A DNA stretch of 64,000 bases from Omphalotus guepiniiformis. Taxonomy: Eukaryota > Basidiomycota > Agaricomycetes > Agaricales > Omphalotaceae. A program made the translations under genes and the position numbers. The notes under the pieces are model-generated. The model did no database searches. It was not told the origin of the DNA and saw only the letters and a program-made list of their open reading frames with translations. Shown here one piece after another: positions 1 to 10,755 of this stretch. Location of the stretch: assembly GCA_028554645.1 (NCBI GenBank), contig JAQOOI010000018.1, positions 1,116,001 through 1,180,000 of the forward strand. The letters are read 5' to 3'. The stretch's first letter is position 1. Every line of letters starts with the position of its first letter.

Positions 1-1867
1 TCTGATATAGTTGGAAACCTACTGCCATCCAGGAAGTATCTACTGAAAGGGTGATTCCAGTACTTAAATCATAGTCAATAGGACGGAGTGCTGGAGCATT
101 CCTAATCCCATCTTTAATCATTTCTACAGCTTCCAATTCTGCAGGACCCATTTGAAAAGGTACATCTCCAGTTAAGATTGTCAAAGGTTTTGCTTTCTTG
201 GCATAATCCTTTATGAACATCCTCATCTGACCAGCAGTGCCCAAAAATGACCGGATATCTTTCTTCTCAGACCATTTTGATGCATCACAAGTCAGGACAA
301 CTTCAGCTAGCCTTTCCACTGGCTTTTCTCCTTCATAACTGACATGATGTCCAACAACATCACCTTCAGCTACACAGATGAAAGCTTTGGTCCCTGCAAA
401 GGTACCACCAGCATGTTTCATTCTTTGCACAATTCTGTTCATATTCTGCAGATGCTCCCACACAAACCTTCTGATGCCAGAATTTTCAGGGATAGTTTCA
501 TAACCTCCATCTGCAGTTTCATATCTGCTGACAGGCCCTTTTACTGGTACATCATCAATGTAAGGTTTAGTTACATGTGGAATTTCATCTCTGAAGATAT
601 ATGTAACATCATCATGATAGATAGGGACAGAGTTTGTCCAACCCATAGGTAACTTCACTAATCTATGTGGGCCAAAAGGTGTTTGGAAGGTGGTAAGATC
701 TCTTGAACTTTCATCAACCAGCCTCTCATCATACCCAACAAAGATATCCAGTAAACCCAAACATGCTCTTCCAGAGAAGCTTCTAGCTATATCTGCAGTT
801 GCAGGAGGAATCCCTGAATGTTGAATAGTCACTTTATTGAGTGGTTCTAAACTATGGACCAATCTTAAGCTTTTCCCATCTTTCTTTAAGACACAGAACC
901 ATCTGGATCTATAGGATGAACTAGAAGGCTCATATACACCAGCATCTATTTTGTCCTTAATCATTTTACACACTTGATCATAGATCCCTGGAGGTATAGG
1001 GATATTCCTTTCTACCCAAGGAGTGTGTGGTAACACTGGAAACTTTACTGGAGGAAAGAACTCTGTATTAAAGGTTCCTCCTTCAGATGCTTCCCATGCA
1101 AATGCTTTTTCTTGGACTTTCATAAGATGGTGTACAAGTTTCATTTCTTCAGGCCATAAGAAACCTTCATTATGATTCTTGTCTACAATTTCTTTTCTTT
1201 CTTGAGAGTACCTCTCACCAGGAGTGAAATCTGGAGGATGAGTAGGTAACTCAGGCATATCTTTTAACGGATCTCCAATTATTTTTCTTTCAATCCGGAA
1301 CTCCGCAGGTAAGGTAGCTTTAACAGGTTTGACCTTAATAGCAACTGGTTTGTACTTTCTAGAAGCCAAAACAGTCACCAATCTGGCCATTTTGTTGCCA
1401 TTCTTATCTCTACTCCATCTGGGTCTTGAAGATTGGACAGGTTTAGGTTCCCTTTTGACCTTTTTACCCTTATTCATCCTCTTTTCAGTTCCAGATGCGG
1501 GTTCCAAAGTGTGATTAAGTACCGTGCAAGTATCTAAGTCTGAATTCTGAGTATCTAAGTGCTCTTTTGAATTCAAATTTAAATTTTCTCGCCAGGTACA
1601 GAACACTTGTTTCTTTTCTGAGTCTACAGACCGATTTAAATACGATCTAACCGAATCTGCAGCCGCCATATCGTTTTCTCTTATGATGGATTCAGCTGCA
1701 AACACAAATGCCTCAGCCTTTTCAGGTTCTGAAAACAATTCATTGTCTGGCAGCTTATATCCAGCAATTGTGGCATTGCCATCTTCATCCATTTCAATAC
1801 AAACAGCTACCTCTCCCTGATCTCTTATCAGTTCATTGAGGTCCGATGAAAATTTTGAGAGTCTCCC
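1..1867 (-). CDS. Ty3/gypsy pol: reverse transcriptase/RNase H, partial
   Basis: Open frame running off the left edge, so integrase is not visible. The translation contains classic Ty3/gypsy RT blocks: a segment reading FQTPFGPHRLVKLPMGWTN, then YIDDV as the catalytic box (Y/FxDD) near 560, and an RNase H start reading SVDTSWMAVGFQLYQ at the left edge. It would copy the element RNA into DNA. No ATG is needed: the frame opens just after a TGA at 1868-1870 and lies in the -1 frame relative to the protease ORF, which it overlaps by about 37 nt. This suggests translation by frameshift from that ORF. The frame is intact through 1.8 kb, so the element may be young or recently active. Family assignment is firm; activity is unknown. 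Confidence 0.9.
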
Positions 1868-3225
1868 TCATTTTTCACAGGGACACTCGCAGATTTCTGT
1901 GTTTCTGGGACAAGCTTTGGTTCACCAGGAATAGGTTTAACCTTAATTCCTCTACCTCTGTCATATGTTCCCATTGTACACTTCATTCCACTGTTTGGAT
2001 CTGTAATGGTGATCTCTTGTTCTCCAGTTTCAAAGTTTCTGACTACACTGCTTGTCAACACATCAAATGGTCTTCCCAAAAGAACATCATAAGGCACTTT
2101 ATCTATTATGTGGATCTGCATATAGATAGTTATTTCTCCAAAGGTAAATGGTACATTTCTTGCTAGTCCCCTAGTAGCCTGTAATTGACCATTTGCACTT
2201 TGCATATGGATCACAGTCTCTGGGTCCCATCTTAAACCAAGTCCAATAGCTACTCTTGTATCCATGGACACGATTTGAGAACCACTATCAACTACTGTCT
2301 CAACTTGTTGATCAGAGTGATTAATCTTTGGGTAGATTGCCTTTAGACTGTCAGTCTGGCTGGCTACTATAATGATCTTGTCCCTCTCATCTGGAGGTAC
2401 ATCTTTCTGATACTGGTCCACAACATCCTTGTGTACCACTGAGCCTTTCTTAAGGTTATCTGTGTCTTCATCTAGGACAATAAACACATCTTCCCTTTCA
2501 TAGGCCATATCTTCAATAAAGACCATATAATTTGCCTGTACCAGATTGACATCTTCTTCTGGTAGAATACCATCAGGATCATCTTCATCCCTTACTTCAT
2601 GAACAAAAGCCTTTACAGGACGCTTATACACTCTGTTGTTCTTCAATTTTCTCTGCATAATCTTCTGAAGTGCTGGAGATATAGCAATGAGGTCCCCACT
2701 ACTTATATCTATCTCAGATCTAAAGATTTTGTCTGCAATTTCTTCTGCTAGACCCGGTTTGAATAGTGAGTTTCTAAGCTTGAAATCGGGCTCAGATTTA
2801 CGCGGAGGCTTTGTGTATACAATAGCATTCCTTGTATCATTACTCATTCCATCTTTAGTTCCAGATTGAGCTCCTTCAGTCTCATTTGACTTATTCTGGC
2901 TCCCTACAGGCATTCCCTTTGGTATAGGTGGCCTATCTATTGCCTTTACATGATCAAACGGACGGTTAGATACTCTCCGTGCAACATCGTTGTTATTTTC
3001 AGAGGGAGATTCAATCTCCTCAGTGTCAGAATCAACGGGTAGTTCAAAACGAACGGGCTCTTTTCTCATAGCAGGGGGTCTGTATTTCTCCCTTTCAGAT
3101 GGTCTTAGTGTAGGTAGTAACACTTCAACTCTCTTTTTCTTTACAAGTTTATTTTCCTCAGGAGATTGACCTGTTTTGTGAGAAGGATTCTGAGTATATA
3201 CAGCTTCTTCACCAATCTCCTTCAT
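1828..3225 (-). CDS. Ty3/gypsy aspartic protease ORF
   Basis: 465-aa frame between gag and pol. The middle holds the retroviral-type aspartic protease signature VVDSGSQIV (D-S-G active site) followed by the flap/second lobe ending VPYDVLLGRPF, where ILGRPF-like blocks are typical of gypsy proteases. The N-terminal 150 residues are basic and low complexity. The ATG at 3225 lies 8 nt after the gag stop; the frame is -1 relative to gag and extends upstream to overlap the gag end by about 10 nt. It may therefore be reached by a -1 shift or by reinitiation. The C-terminus overlaps pol. Role: processing of the Gag-Pol precursor. Confidence 0.85.
   Translation of the reverse strand: MKEIGEEAVYTQNPSHKTGQSPEENKLVKKKRVEVLLPTLRPSEREKYRPPAMRKEPVRFELPVDSDTEEIESPSENNNDVARRVSNRPFDHVKAIDRPPIPKGMPVGSQNKSNETEGAQSGTKDGMSNDTRNAIVYTKPPRKSEPDFKLRNSLFKPGLAEEIADKIFRSEIDISSGDLIAISPALQKIMQRKLKNNRVYKRPVKAFVHEVRDEDDPDGILPEEDVNLVQANYMVFIEDMAYEREDVFIVLDEDTDNLKKGSVVHKDVVDQYQKDVPPDERDKIIIVASQTDSLKAIYPKINHSDQQVETVVDSGSQIVSMDTRVAIGLGLRWDPETVIHMQSANGQLQATRGLARNVPFTFGEITIYMQIHIIDKVPYDVLLGRPFDVLTSSVVRNFETGEQEITITDPNSGMKCTMGTYDRGRGIKVKPIPGEPKLVPETQKSASVPVKNEGDSQNFHRTSMN
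1849..1855 (-). promoter_or_regulatory. candidate -1 frameshift heptamer, protease to pol
   Basis: In protease codons the minus strand reads CAA AAT TTT, giving A AAT TTT, a canonical X XXY YYZ slippery heptamer. It lies inside the only ~37-nt window where the protease frame and the -1 pol frame are both open (TGA of the pol frame at 1868-1870, TGA of the protease frame at 1828-1830). I did not fold the downstream RNA. Confidence 0.6.
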
Positions 3226-3233
3226 TGGAAACT

Positions 3234-5144
3234 CTAGTTTTTCGACTCAGAGTTGTTTTCTCGTTTCAAAATCTGCTTAGTTTCAGATTTAGCTGCTGGT
3301 GCCAGATTCTGCAAAGTATTGCAAACCTGACTGAATTGAGCAACAAGGCTGTTGATAGCATCTAATGAACTACTTTGAGAGGGACCTGCTATAGCAGAAT
3401 CCTCATCTTCAAAAGCATACAAGTTCTGGTCAACATGAGAGGAAGGTTGTTCCCATCCATGTCTTTTGGCAATTTCCTCAATCTTCTCTTTCTTAGACCG
3501 AGTATCAGACGGATCAGCTCTTGGCCAATATACTCCATCTTTCAATGCCCATTTACCAGCACTATTCTTGATCATCCACCCCAACCTGATAAATCTAAGT
3601 TGATGTGGACAGTCCATAGATCTATGTCCAGGCTCATCACACATATAGCAATTGGAGTCAGCATGAGTATTATTATTCACAGATGACATCTGGGACGATC
3701 TTTGTACACTATTGTGTCCATTAGAGTTCATTCCAGGTTCAGATTGGGAATTTGGAGCATTCATGTTCATCCTAACTGAGCTAGAAGTTGCTTGGGTCAT
3801 TTTTGCCAAGTTAGCAACTGTCTCAGATAGCTTTGCAAGAGCTGCCAGATTCGTTTCCTGGGCTTGTCTAATCTGGTTAAACTGGTTCTGGTGACTATCC
3901 ACTGTTGCAGACAATTTCATTGCCCACTGATCTGGTTCTGACTTCACAGTAGATGCTACTTGGTAAGGATCATATAACTTCCTTGTAGCACTCTGCTCAG
4001 TTGTTGGGAGTATCCTAGAGTATCCTTCTGCCAGATTTGGACCATTCAAGAATAAACCAAAGTTGTATCCCCCTGCTCTTTTTACAGAACAGAGTTTTTC
4101 AGCCTCAGACATTACATCTTTCAGAGTAAAAGGGTCATCCTCTCTCTGAACTTGTAAGTGGCCATTGATCACTTTGTTTTCTAAGCGGTCCAGAAGTTTC
4201 CTTCTGAAGGGTTCATCTAGGGCACTCAAGAAACCAGCTACAGCTTCTGAGTTTGATACTACAGGTGTAGTACCAGAAGATAGTTTCTCATACTCAATCT
4301 CATACTCTCTTTTAAATGCCATCAGTTTCTGAATAGCACCAAGCATTATGAGCTTATATGCATCAATGATAGCATACAATCTTTGTCTAGATCCCAGTCC
4401 TCTATCTGCAGATTCAGGGAAATTTTTCATTAATGCCTCTTTGAAAGCATCCCAATCCAAATCTTTAACAGCTTGAAGCCGTTGAAACTCTTCACGGGTA
4501 TGGAACTCCATATATCTGAGTGCCAACATCACTTTAGCCGCATCTGTTTTAGTTCCGGTTGACACAAAGATGCCTTCCAGCTCTGCCAACCATGCAACCA
4601 ATTCAGATGGATGTTTCTTATCGAAGATGGGGGCCTGCTTAGAGACTTTAGGTAGTTTCTCATTTTGCAACTCTTTAGCTGCAGGAACAGGAATCTGCAT
4701 TCCTGTTGCATTTCCAAAAATGAAGATCTCTTCCATCTCAACAGGTCCTTGGGTAGGTCCTTGTTGTTGGGGAGCTTCATTCCCAGTAGCATTGTCATGA
4801 GTAGACATATTGTTTCTCGGGTTCCTTATTATTTTAACAGGGATTCTTTTATGTGTCAAGGCAAAATATTGAGGACTGTTAACAAAGTTCCTCTTATTTT
4901 TCCTGTATCTAGCTGAGAGTTCAGATAAATCTGGAGGTGTATTCCGTTCAGGAATAGTACTTAGGGACGAAAGAGACGAAAGGGAACTTGAATCTGGTTC
5001 AGGTATGACTTCTTTCTCTTTTCCTTTGGAACTTTTCCTTCTGGATGACTGGTTCAGTGACAATTCTTCTGTTCCAGCTCTCTCAGAATTCTTAGTCTTT
5101 CTAGGACGTGTGTTTCTCTGTGAGCTGCTAATTTTGACAAGCAA
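3234..5144 (-). CDS. Ty3/gypsy Gag with CCHC zinc knuckle
   Basis: 636-aa frame. The N-terminal third is basic and Ser-rich. The centre resembles a retrotransposon Gag capsid (FDKKHPSELVAWLAELEGIF, then a helical region). The C-terminal part has one CX2CX4HX4C zinc knuckle, CYMCDEPGHRSMDC. It would form the particle and bind element RNA. The 5' leader and LTR lie to the right (minus-strand orientation). The frame has no internal stops, which fits a relatively intact copy. Start chosen as the first ATG of the frame. Confidence 0.85.
   Translation of the reverse strand: MLVKISSSQRNTRPRKTKNSERAGTEELSLNQSSRRKSSKGKEKEVIPEPDSSSLSSLSSLSTIPERNTPPDLSELSARYRKNKRNFVNSPQYFALTHKRIPVKIIRNPRNNMSTHDNATGNEAPQQQGPTQGPVEMEEIFIFGNATGMQIPVPAAKELQNEKLPKVSKQAPIFDKKHPSELVAWLAELEGIFVSTGTKTDAAKVMLALRYMEFHTREEFQRLQAVKDLDWDAFKEALMKNFPESADRGLGSRQRLYAIIDAYKLIMLGAIQKLMAFKREYEIEYEKLSSGTTPVVSNSEAVAGFLSALDEPFRRKLLDRLENKVINGHLQVQREDDPFTLKDVMSEAEKLCSVKRAGGYNFGLFLNGPNLAEGYSRILPTTEQSATRKLYDPYQVASTVKSEPDQWAMKLSATVDSHQNQFNQIRQAQETNLAALAKLSETVANLAKMTQATSSSVRMNMNAPNSQSEPGMNSNGHNSVQRSSQMSSVNNNTHADSNCYMCDEPGHRSMDCPHQLRFIRLGWMIKNSAGKWALKDGVYWPRADPSDTRSKKEKIEEIAKRHGWEQPSSHVDQNLYAFEDEDSAIAGPSQSSSLDAINSLVAQFSQVCNTLQNLAPAAKSETKQILKRENNSESKN
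3237..3243 (-). promoter_or_regulatory. candidate -1 frameshift site, gag to protease
   Basis: The end of gag reads TCG AAA AAC TAG, giving G AAA AAC, an imperfect form of the A AAA AAC slippery heptamer. It sits within the ~10-nt overlap between the gag frame and the -1 protease frame (stop of the latter at 3247-3249). Stop-and-restart at the ATG 8 nt downstream is the alternative. Confidence 0.4.
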
Positions 5145-7335
5145 ACTCTAAGTTATAAAACTTATAGATGGTTCAACAACTTCAAGGAAATTGTTGCTAA
5201 GTGAGGAACAGGGCAAAGTTCAACACAGAAAAGTCCAGATTTATTTCCAGACACGTGTAAATACACAGATAGTTCAATTATCAAGTCTAAAGCCACCCCT
5301 CGCGGTGGGCTCCAGTTGTAGTGACTATGAAATGAATGAGAGAGATACTCAAATGAGCACAATCCAACTCAAATCAAAATGATGTAGGGTGAGGTGTGAC
5401 TGGCGTTGTCAGAGATTCCGCACAGTTAGACGCAACAATTGAACTTTGAATCTGCAGGGTTACAGATGTCTTTATCTCAATCTGGGTGAAAAATGGCAGA
5501 GGGTATCTCAAAACACAAGATTCAGACAGAAGGTAAGGGTGGTTTTCAGGGTTCAGGAGGGATTCAGGACAATCAATCTCGATGTTTAAACTCGATCCAA
5601 TGGTCAGACAATGCAGGGAACAGTTTCAGATGCAGCACAGACAGTTTCAGCAGGCAGATTCAGCACAGACAGAACAGCAGTTTCAGCAAAGATTCAGTAT
5701 CTCTTTCAATTTATCTGCCACAAGGGACTTTACAGAAGTTTTCACAACTGGATATTTCTCGAACTGAACTCTAAAGAGCCAGGCTATATTTCGTCTAAGA
5801 AGGTTTTCCTGCTTTGGCTTGTAGCTTTGGGCAGTACTTGCTTAAGAAAATCTAAATAGATACTCTGTAAGCTATATATACTAAATCATAAAATCAAACA
5901 TATATCTCGAAATTAAAAGAGTAATCTGAACAGTAAATGAGTCAAAAGTAAGTAAGTATCAATTGAGCAGAGATTGGATTCTTTTTAGGTAGTTTTCTAG
6001 GTAATTTTCCAGTTAGATAGTCAAAATGAAGGAACTTTGGGTATAGATTGGTATAAAAACAGAAATATATCGCTTTGTCCGCGTTCTAGGTGTGTTAGGG
6101 CGTACCCAGGGTATCTAAATAAAGGTCCAGATCCTGTAAATAGCAACCAGTATCCTGACAGGTGACATTCTCCTTAGTGCATTGCAAATCTGGTCCCCTA
6201 TAAGTTTCTCCAAAATTGGCACATCCTCCTCTACTAGGGCAGCATTAGGAGTTGTGTAGAAGCTCTAGAGCTTATCTAGACCATGCTTCATCGTTTCTAT
6301 CAGCCACAGTAAGGTACAGTAACTGTTTATTTCAAGTTTTACCCCTATACATCTCTTTTTGGTCAGATTTGTACTCAGGTTATATTTCTTGTTTAGGATA
6401 GCTCTCAGCTTCTCCTAGGACAGTATTCTATCCCATAGTTTCGTCTAAGACCTCCAATTAGAGTGCCTTTGTCTTTCATCAAGTTCAGAGGGTTACTGAA
6501 TTTCAGAGAGATACTCAGATCCAGAGAGATACTCATTTTCAGTATCTAACTCCTTCCAGCATGAGTATTGAGTATCTAACTCATTTGTGCAGATGTAACT
6601 TTTGAATCTACTTCCCTTATTACACAGATTGGCATTTCATCTCAGTGACATTATATCCACATAGTACTCAATGTACAATATTTCTCTGGTAATACAATCT
6701 TCAAGATTGCCCATATTCTCAGCATTCAATCTTATAGTGCCAACTTAGTTAGCAAGACCAGCTGGAACTTTTGATTAGTCCAAAGGACTTAGATAGTTGT
6801 TCAATTGAAGTGAAAATCCATCAACCCCTTGGATTACAGTCAACAACACTTGGTAGAGTCTCTAGTTATTAGAGGGTGGGTCTGACCAACTCAATCTGGT
6901 ATGGAACATTGGAATTCCAACACATCTGGAGAGGCATAACTAGTATCTCTTTGTATAACCCATTGGTCACAGTTGCTTAGTACCAGATTCAGTACTGTAG
7001 CAAACACTACACTTAGGCATTGTGAGTACAAGTATGTTTCATGTCTTAACTAGCAGTCTGGGGTGACTCTAGTCCTTTATGTTCAGTTTCCAATGCTTGA
7101 ACATTCCATATTTACTTCAATCTGATAGATTTCAGTACTGAAAGGCTTTTTGACGCAACACCGCGGTCGTATCACCGGCACACTCCTTGAATTGCCACCT
7201 TGACAGGGTGAGACTGCAAGTAAGTCGATCCAAACATGAGGACAAGTTTACGCTTCTCATCTTAGCCCACATCAATAGTTTGTATGAGAAGCCGGTTGAG
7301 ATAGGACTCAGTCAGGAGGTTTAAGGATTTACGAT
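5145..7335 (-). repeat. gypsy 5' leader and probable LTR (outer end unresolved)
   Basis: No believable gene in this stretch. Reading the minus strand, a candidate LTR end is TACA at 5320-5317, followed after two bases by TGGAGCCCACCG, which has the form of a primer binding site (starts TGG, complement of a tRNA CCA end). The plus strand correspondingly begins TGTAGTGAC at 5317. The rest is AT-rich, CpG-poor sequence that would hold the LTR promoter and older repeats. The outer LTR boundary cannot be fixed without the second LTR, which lies beyond the left edge. Confidence 0.45.
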
Positions 7336-8094
7336 GATTACAAATTCAGAGTGTAATGAGAATTCGTTCTTATGGCAGCACCATCCAGCCAAAAATTTGA
7401 CAGTTAAGTGGGCCTCCAGTTTGATTGGAGTGACCTTAAATTGTATACGTAATAATTGTATATCTTAGTCACCATTTTTCTGCCCTCGTTTTTGCGCACT
7501 ATGGGTCAGTTAAGCTGGCCTCTGGTTAAGTCAGTTGTCATAAGTTAGTTGTCATTGCCAAAGGCCTGATTATTCAGTGTTTCTCCCCCTCGTTTTTGCA
7601 CTCCCTGGTTAAGCTGGCTCCGGTTTAATCGGTCTGTCCTTGCCTGAGGCTCATTCTGCCCTCATTCTTGCGCTCTATGCCACTGGTAGAGCTGGGTTAG
7701 AAAATATTTTGAGGTTGTTAAATGTAACATATTCTAGGGATTCAACTTGGACTGTCAGCCTGCATCACGGGATGCAGGCGGGAACGAATTCAGTTTTGGC
7801 AGCACATCTGTGCATGCAATACAGACAAAACTGTCACTGGACACAATTTAACATAAAATCTGAGAAAATGCTAAACATATATTGAATCAATACCAAAATT
7901 TTTCATCATTTTTTTTGCTACTAATACTAAAATTATGTTCAAATTATAGTAAATTGTATCAACACAATACCTTCATTTCTCCAACATCAAACACAGTTAT
8001 TTACAGTGAACAGATCTTGAACAAATATCAAAAATCATTTATCATAAATTCCATAAAATCTTATCATTATTTTTGGGAAAAGTGTTTAAAATAA

Positions 8095-8750
8095 ATATTG
8101 AATTTTGGATGCAATTATGTTAATCAAGATCATGATTGTTTCATCATAAAATACAGAGACAAATGGAAAAGGTGTGTGGAAACTATGCTAAAGCAATTCA
8201 AAATCAATTCAGAATAATAGACAGGATATTACTGTGAACTCATGCCCAACAAATGTGAAACTAATGTTAAATGTTTCTAAAGTAACATTCATGTTTTGCT
8301 TGTGCAAATATACTGAAGATATGCTGAACAAATAAGATATATTCAGAGTTAAATACAGAGAGAAATAGAATAGATGTGTGAAAAATATGCTAAACCAATT
8401 TAAAATTGATTCAGAATAACAGACAGAAAATTACTGTGAACTTATGCTAAACATATGTGAAAGTAATGTTAAATTTCTGATGGTAAAATTTATGTTTTGG
8501 TTATTCATATATACTAGCTATATGTTGAACAAATAAGAAAACTATGATAAACAGGATCATTTATGTATATAGTCTGTGTATATGGATACAGTTGTACATT
8601 AGGTGAATTCATCTTGCATATCCCATGTGTATACATCCAGGATGCATCTGCATGGACCTAGTAGATGGACACTGATATCTCTGTATAGAGAACAGAGGGG
8701 TTAATATATACAAACTTGTGTACAGAAGGTGTTTCCAAGGTGAGGTATAT
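8095..8750. other. AT-rich loop of the foldback element
   Basis: Very AT-rich sequence with imperfect internal duplications: two similar stretches around 8160-8300 and 8350-8480 share GACAG..ATTACTGTGAACT and ATGTGAAA. No ORF or RNA gene is recognised. Confidence 0.6.
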
Positions 8751-9298
8751 ACAGACAAGGTATACACCCATATAAACTCTGTATACACCCTGTATACATG
8801 TCACCCTGTATACCTGTATACACTCTGTATACACCTGTGTACACCCTGTATACACCCTGTATACACCCTGTATGCACTCTGTATACACTCTGTATCCAGC
8901 CTGACCCTGTATACACCCTGTATACACTCTGTATACAGGATTATACACCCTGTATACACCCTGTATACACCCTGTATACACTCTGTATACACCCTGTATG
9001 CACTCTGTATACACTCTGTATGCACTCTGTATACACCCTGTATGCACTCTGTATACACTCTGTATGCACCCTGTATACACCCTGTATCCACCCTGTATCC
9101 ACCCTGTATACACTCTGTATACATCCTGTATACATGTCATCCTGTATACCTGTATACACCCTGTACATCTGTCACCCTGTATACAGACAGTGTGTATACA
9201 GGTGTACAGGGTGTATATGGGTGTATACAGGTGTATACAGGTGTATACACATGTGACAGGGTGTATACATGGTGTATACAGGTGTACAGAGTGTATAA
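8750..9298. repeat. TGTATACA minisatellite, arranged head to head
   Basis: About 8765-9180 is a tandem array of an 11-bp unit CTGTATACACC with variants (CTGTATGCACT, CTGTATCCACC). From about 9190 to 9298 the orientation flips to GGTGTATACAG units. Each unit contains the self-complementary TGTATACA. All long ORFs here on both strands are periodic artefacts of the repeat and are not genes. Confidence 0.95.
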
Positions 9299-10178
9299 TT
9301 AAAGTTTTATGATAAATGATTTTTGATATTTGTTCAACATCTGTTCACTGTAAATCACTGTGTTTGATGTTGGAGAAATGAAGGTATTGTGTTGATACAA
9401 TTTACTATAATTTCAACATAATTTTAGTATTAGTAGCAAAAAAATGATGAAAAATTTCCGTATTAATTCAACATATGTTTAGCATTTTCTCACAGATTTT
9501 ATGTTAAATTTCATCCAGTGTATAAAAAATTACATGTTTCTTACAAAAAATGTGTTTTTTTTTACTTGTATTTAACATCTTGTTTTAATACATTTATAAC
9601 TTGGACCTCCTAGAATATTTTATGTTTATAACAACCTCAAAATAATATCTAACCCAGTCCTGCCAGTGGCATGGAGCACAAAAATGAGGGGGCAGATGAG
9701 GGGCAGAACGAGCCTCGGGCAAGGACGGACCGATTGAACTGGAGGCCAGCCTTAACTGACCACGGAGCGCAAGAGAAACGCTGACTAATCAGGCCTCCGG
9801 CAATGACAACCGACTTAACCGGAGGCCAGCTTAACTGACCATAAGTGCGCAAAAACGAGGGCCGAAAATGCTGACTAATATACAGTTATTACATATACAA
9901 TTTAAGGTCGCTCCGATCAAAGCGGAGGCCCGCTTAACCGTCAAATTTTTGGCTGGACGGTGCCGCCATAAGAACGAATCCTTCGTTACACTCCGAATTC
10001 GTAAATAATAAACAAATGACATGTATTTGAGAAACATGCTAAATACAAGTATAAACACACTTTTTTGTAAGAAACATGTAATTTTTTACATTTTGTCTGT
10101 AGATTGCATGCGCAGGTGTGCTGCCAAAACTGAATTTGTTCTGGCCTGCATCCCGTGATGCAGACTGACAGTCCAAGT

Positions 10179-10530
10179 GAGGAGTAGCCAATAATGGTAT
10201 CAAGTGATTGCAAAAGGTACGTGACATTTTGAGAGATGTATGGATGGGGGCATGGTTGTAACCTTCCTCTTGCAGGGCAATGCTGAAGCTAGCATCTTGG
10301 AGGTTGTCATCAGAGAAGATGCCATAGTCAATCATTGTGCGACGAGTTCCCTGGAAGGATGTGAACCCGGCACCAACAAGCCCAAATTGATCTATTCCAT
10401 TCAGTATGGCAAGGTTATGAGCCCCAAGGTGCTCGAGCAAGTTTCGCCCTCGTGTTGACACTACTGTATCTGGTGAGAGTGAGCGATTAGGGTGCTGTGG
10501 GCAGGCAGTCCGGGAGCCTGTTTGCGCATG
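10179..10530 (-). pseudogene. LINE-type endonuclease domain fragment
   Basis: The minus-strand translation reads DTVVSTRGRNLLEHLG, then LAILNG, FTSFQG, TMIDYGIFSD and a NHAPI block. This matches the C-terminal half of the apurinic-like endonuclease domain of non-LTR retrotransposons (RG..L, LNG, S.IDY, SDH.P patterns). The conserved SDH is degraded to YNHAP. It is truncated on its left by the end of the foldback element at about 10178, which suggests that element inserted into it. No RT domain follows. Confidence 0.6.
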
Positions 10531-10755
10531 GTATCTTTATGTTTGGGCCAGGCTGGGTGTGACAGCTGGGTGCTTAGTCACATGAAGAGAAAACAGGTAT
10601 GGGTTTTCTATTCTCTATCTAATTCTATCGTGACATTTTGGGTTTTATACATTTTCTAGCAAGATACAAAGATAAGGAAAGGATACAATAACAAGAGTAA
10701 TGTGGAGCGGTTAGTGGAGTGATAAGAAAAGGTAGTAAGTGTCATTCAGTCAGAC

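Larger units (their letters stand above)
7343..10178. mobile_element. foldback, non-autonomous repeat element with long inverted arms
   Basis: Arms of about 700 bp at ~7343-8095 and ~9300-10010 are reverse complements with roughly 85% identity by eye; both contain GTTCTTATGGC and CCAGCCAAAAATTTGAC near the outer end. The plus-strand 3' end is a conserved hairpin (10144-10165) followed by CTGACAGTCCAAGT ending near 10178. An inverted copy of this same terminus lies at 7745-7779. No coding sequence is supported inside. The loop holds AT-rich DNA and a minisatellite. The structure looks like two oppositely oriented copies of one element family overlapping each other. Confidence 0.7.

Noticed and set aside
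1329..1514. Plus-strand ORFs across the gypsy element (also 1846-2166, 2687-2869, 3375-3894, 4570-4916)
   Set aside because: Shadows of gag, protease and pol on the opposite strand, without domain content.
5493..5859. Three overlapping plus-strand ORFs right of gag
   Set aside because: Gln/Ser-rich chance frames in the LTR/leader region, with no start context or homology features.
8750..9298. CRISPR-like array
   Set aside because: Units are contiguous 11-bp repeats with no spacers, in a eukaryotic genome.
8658..9312. Long overlapping ORFs on both strands (up to 194 aa)
   Set aside because: They are periodic readings of the 11-bp minisatellite (YTPCIHPV / VYTGCIQ repeats), not proteins.
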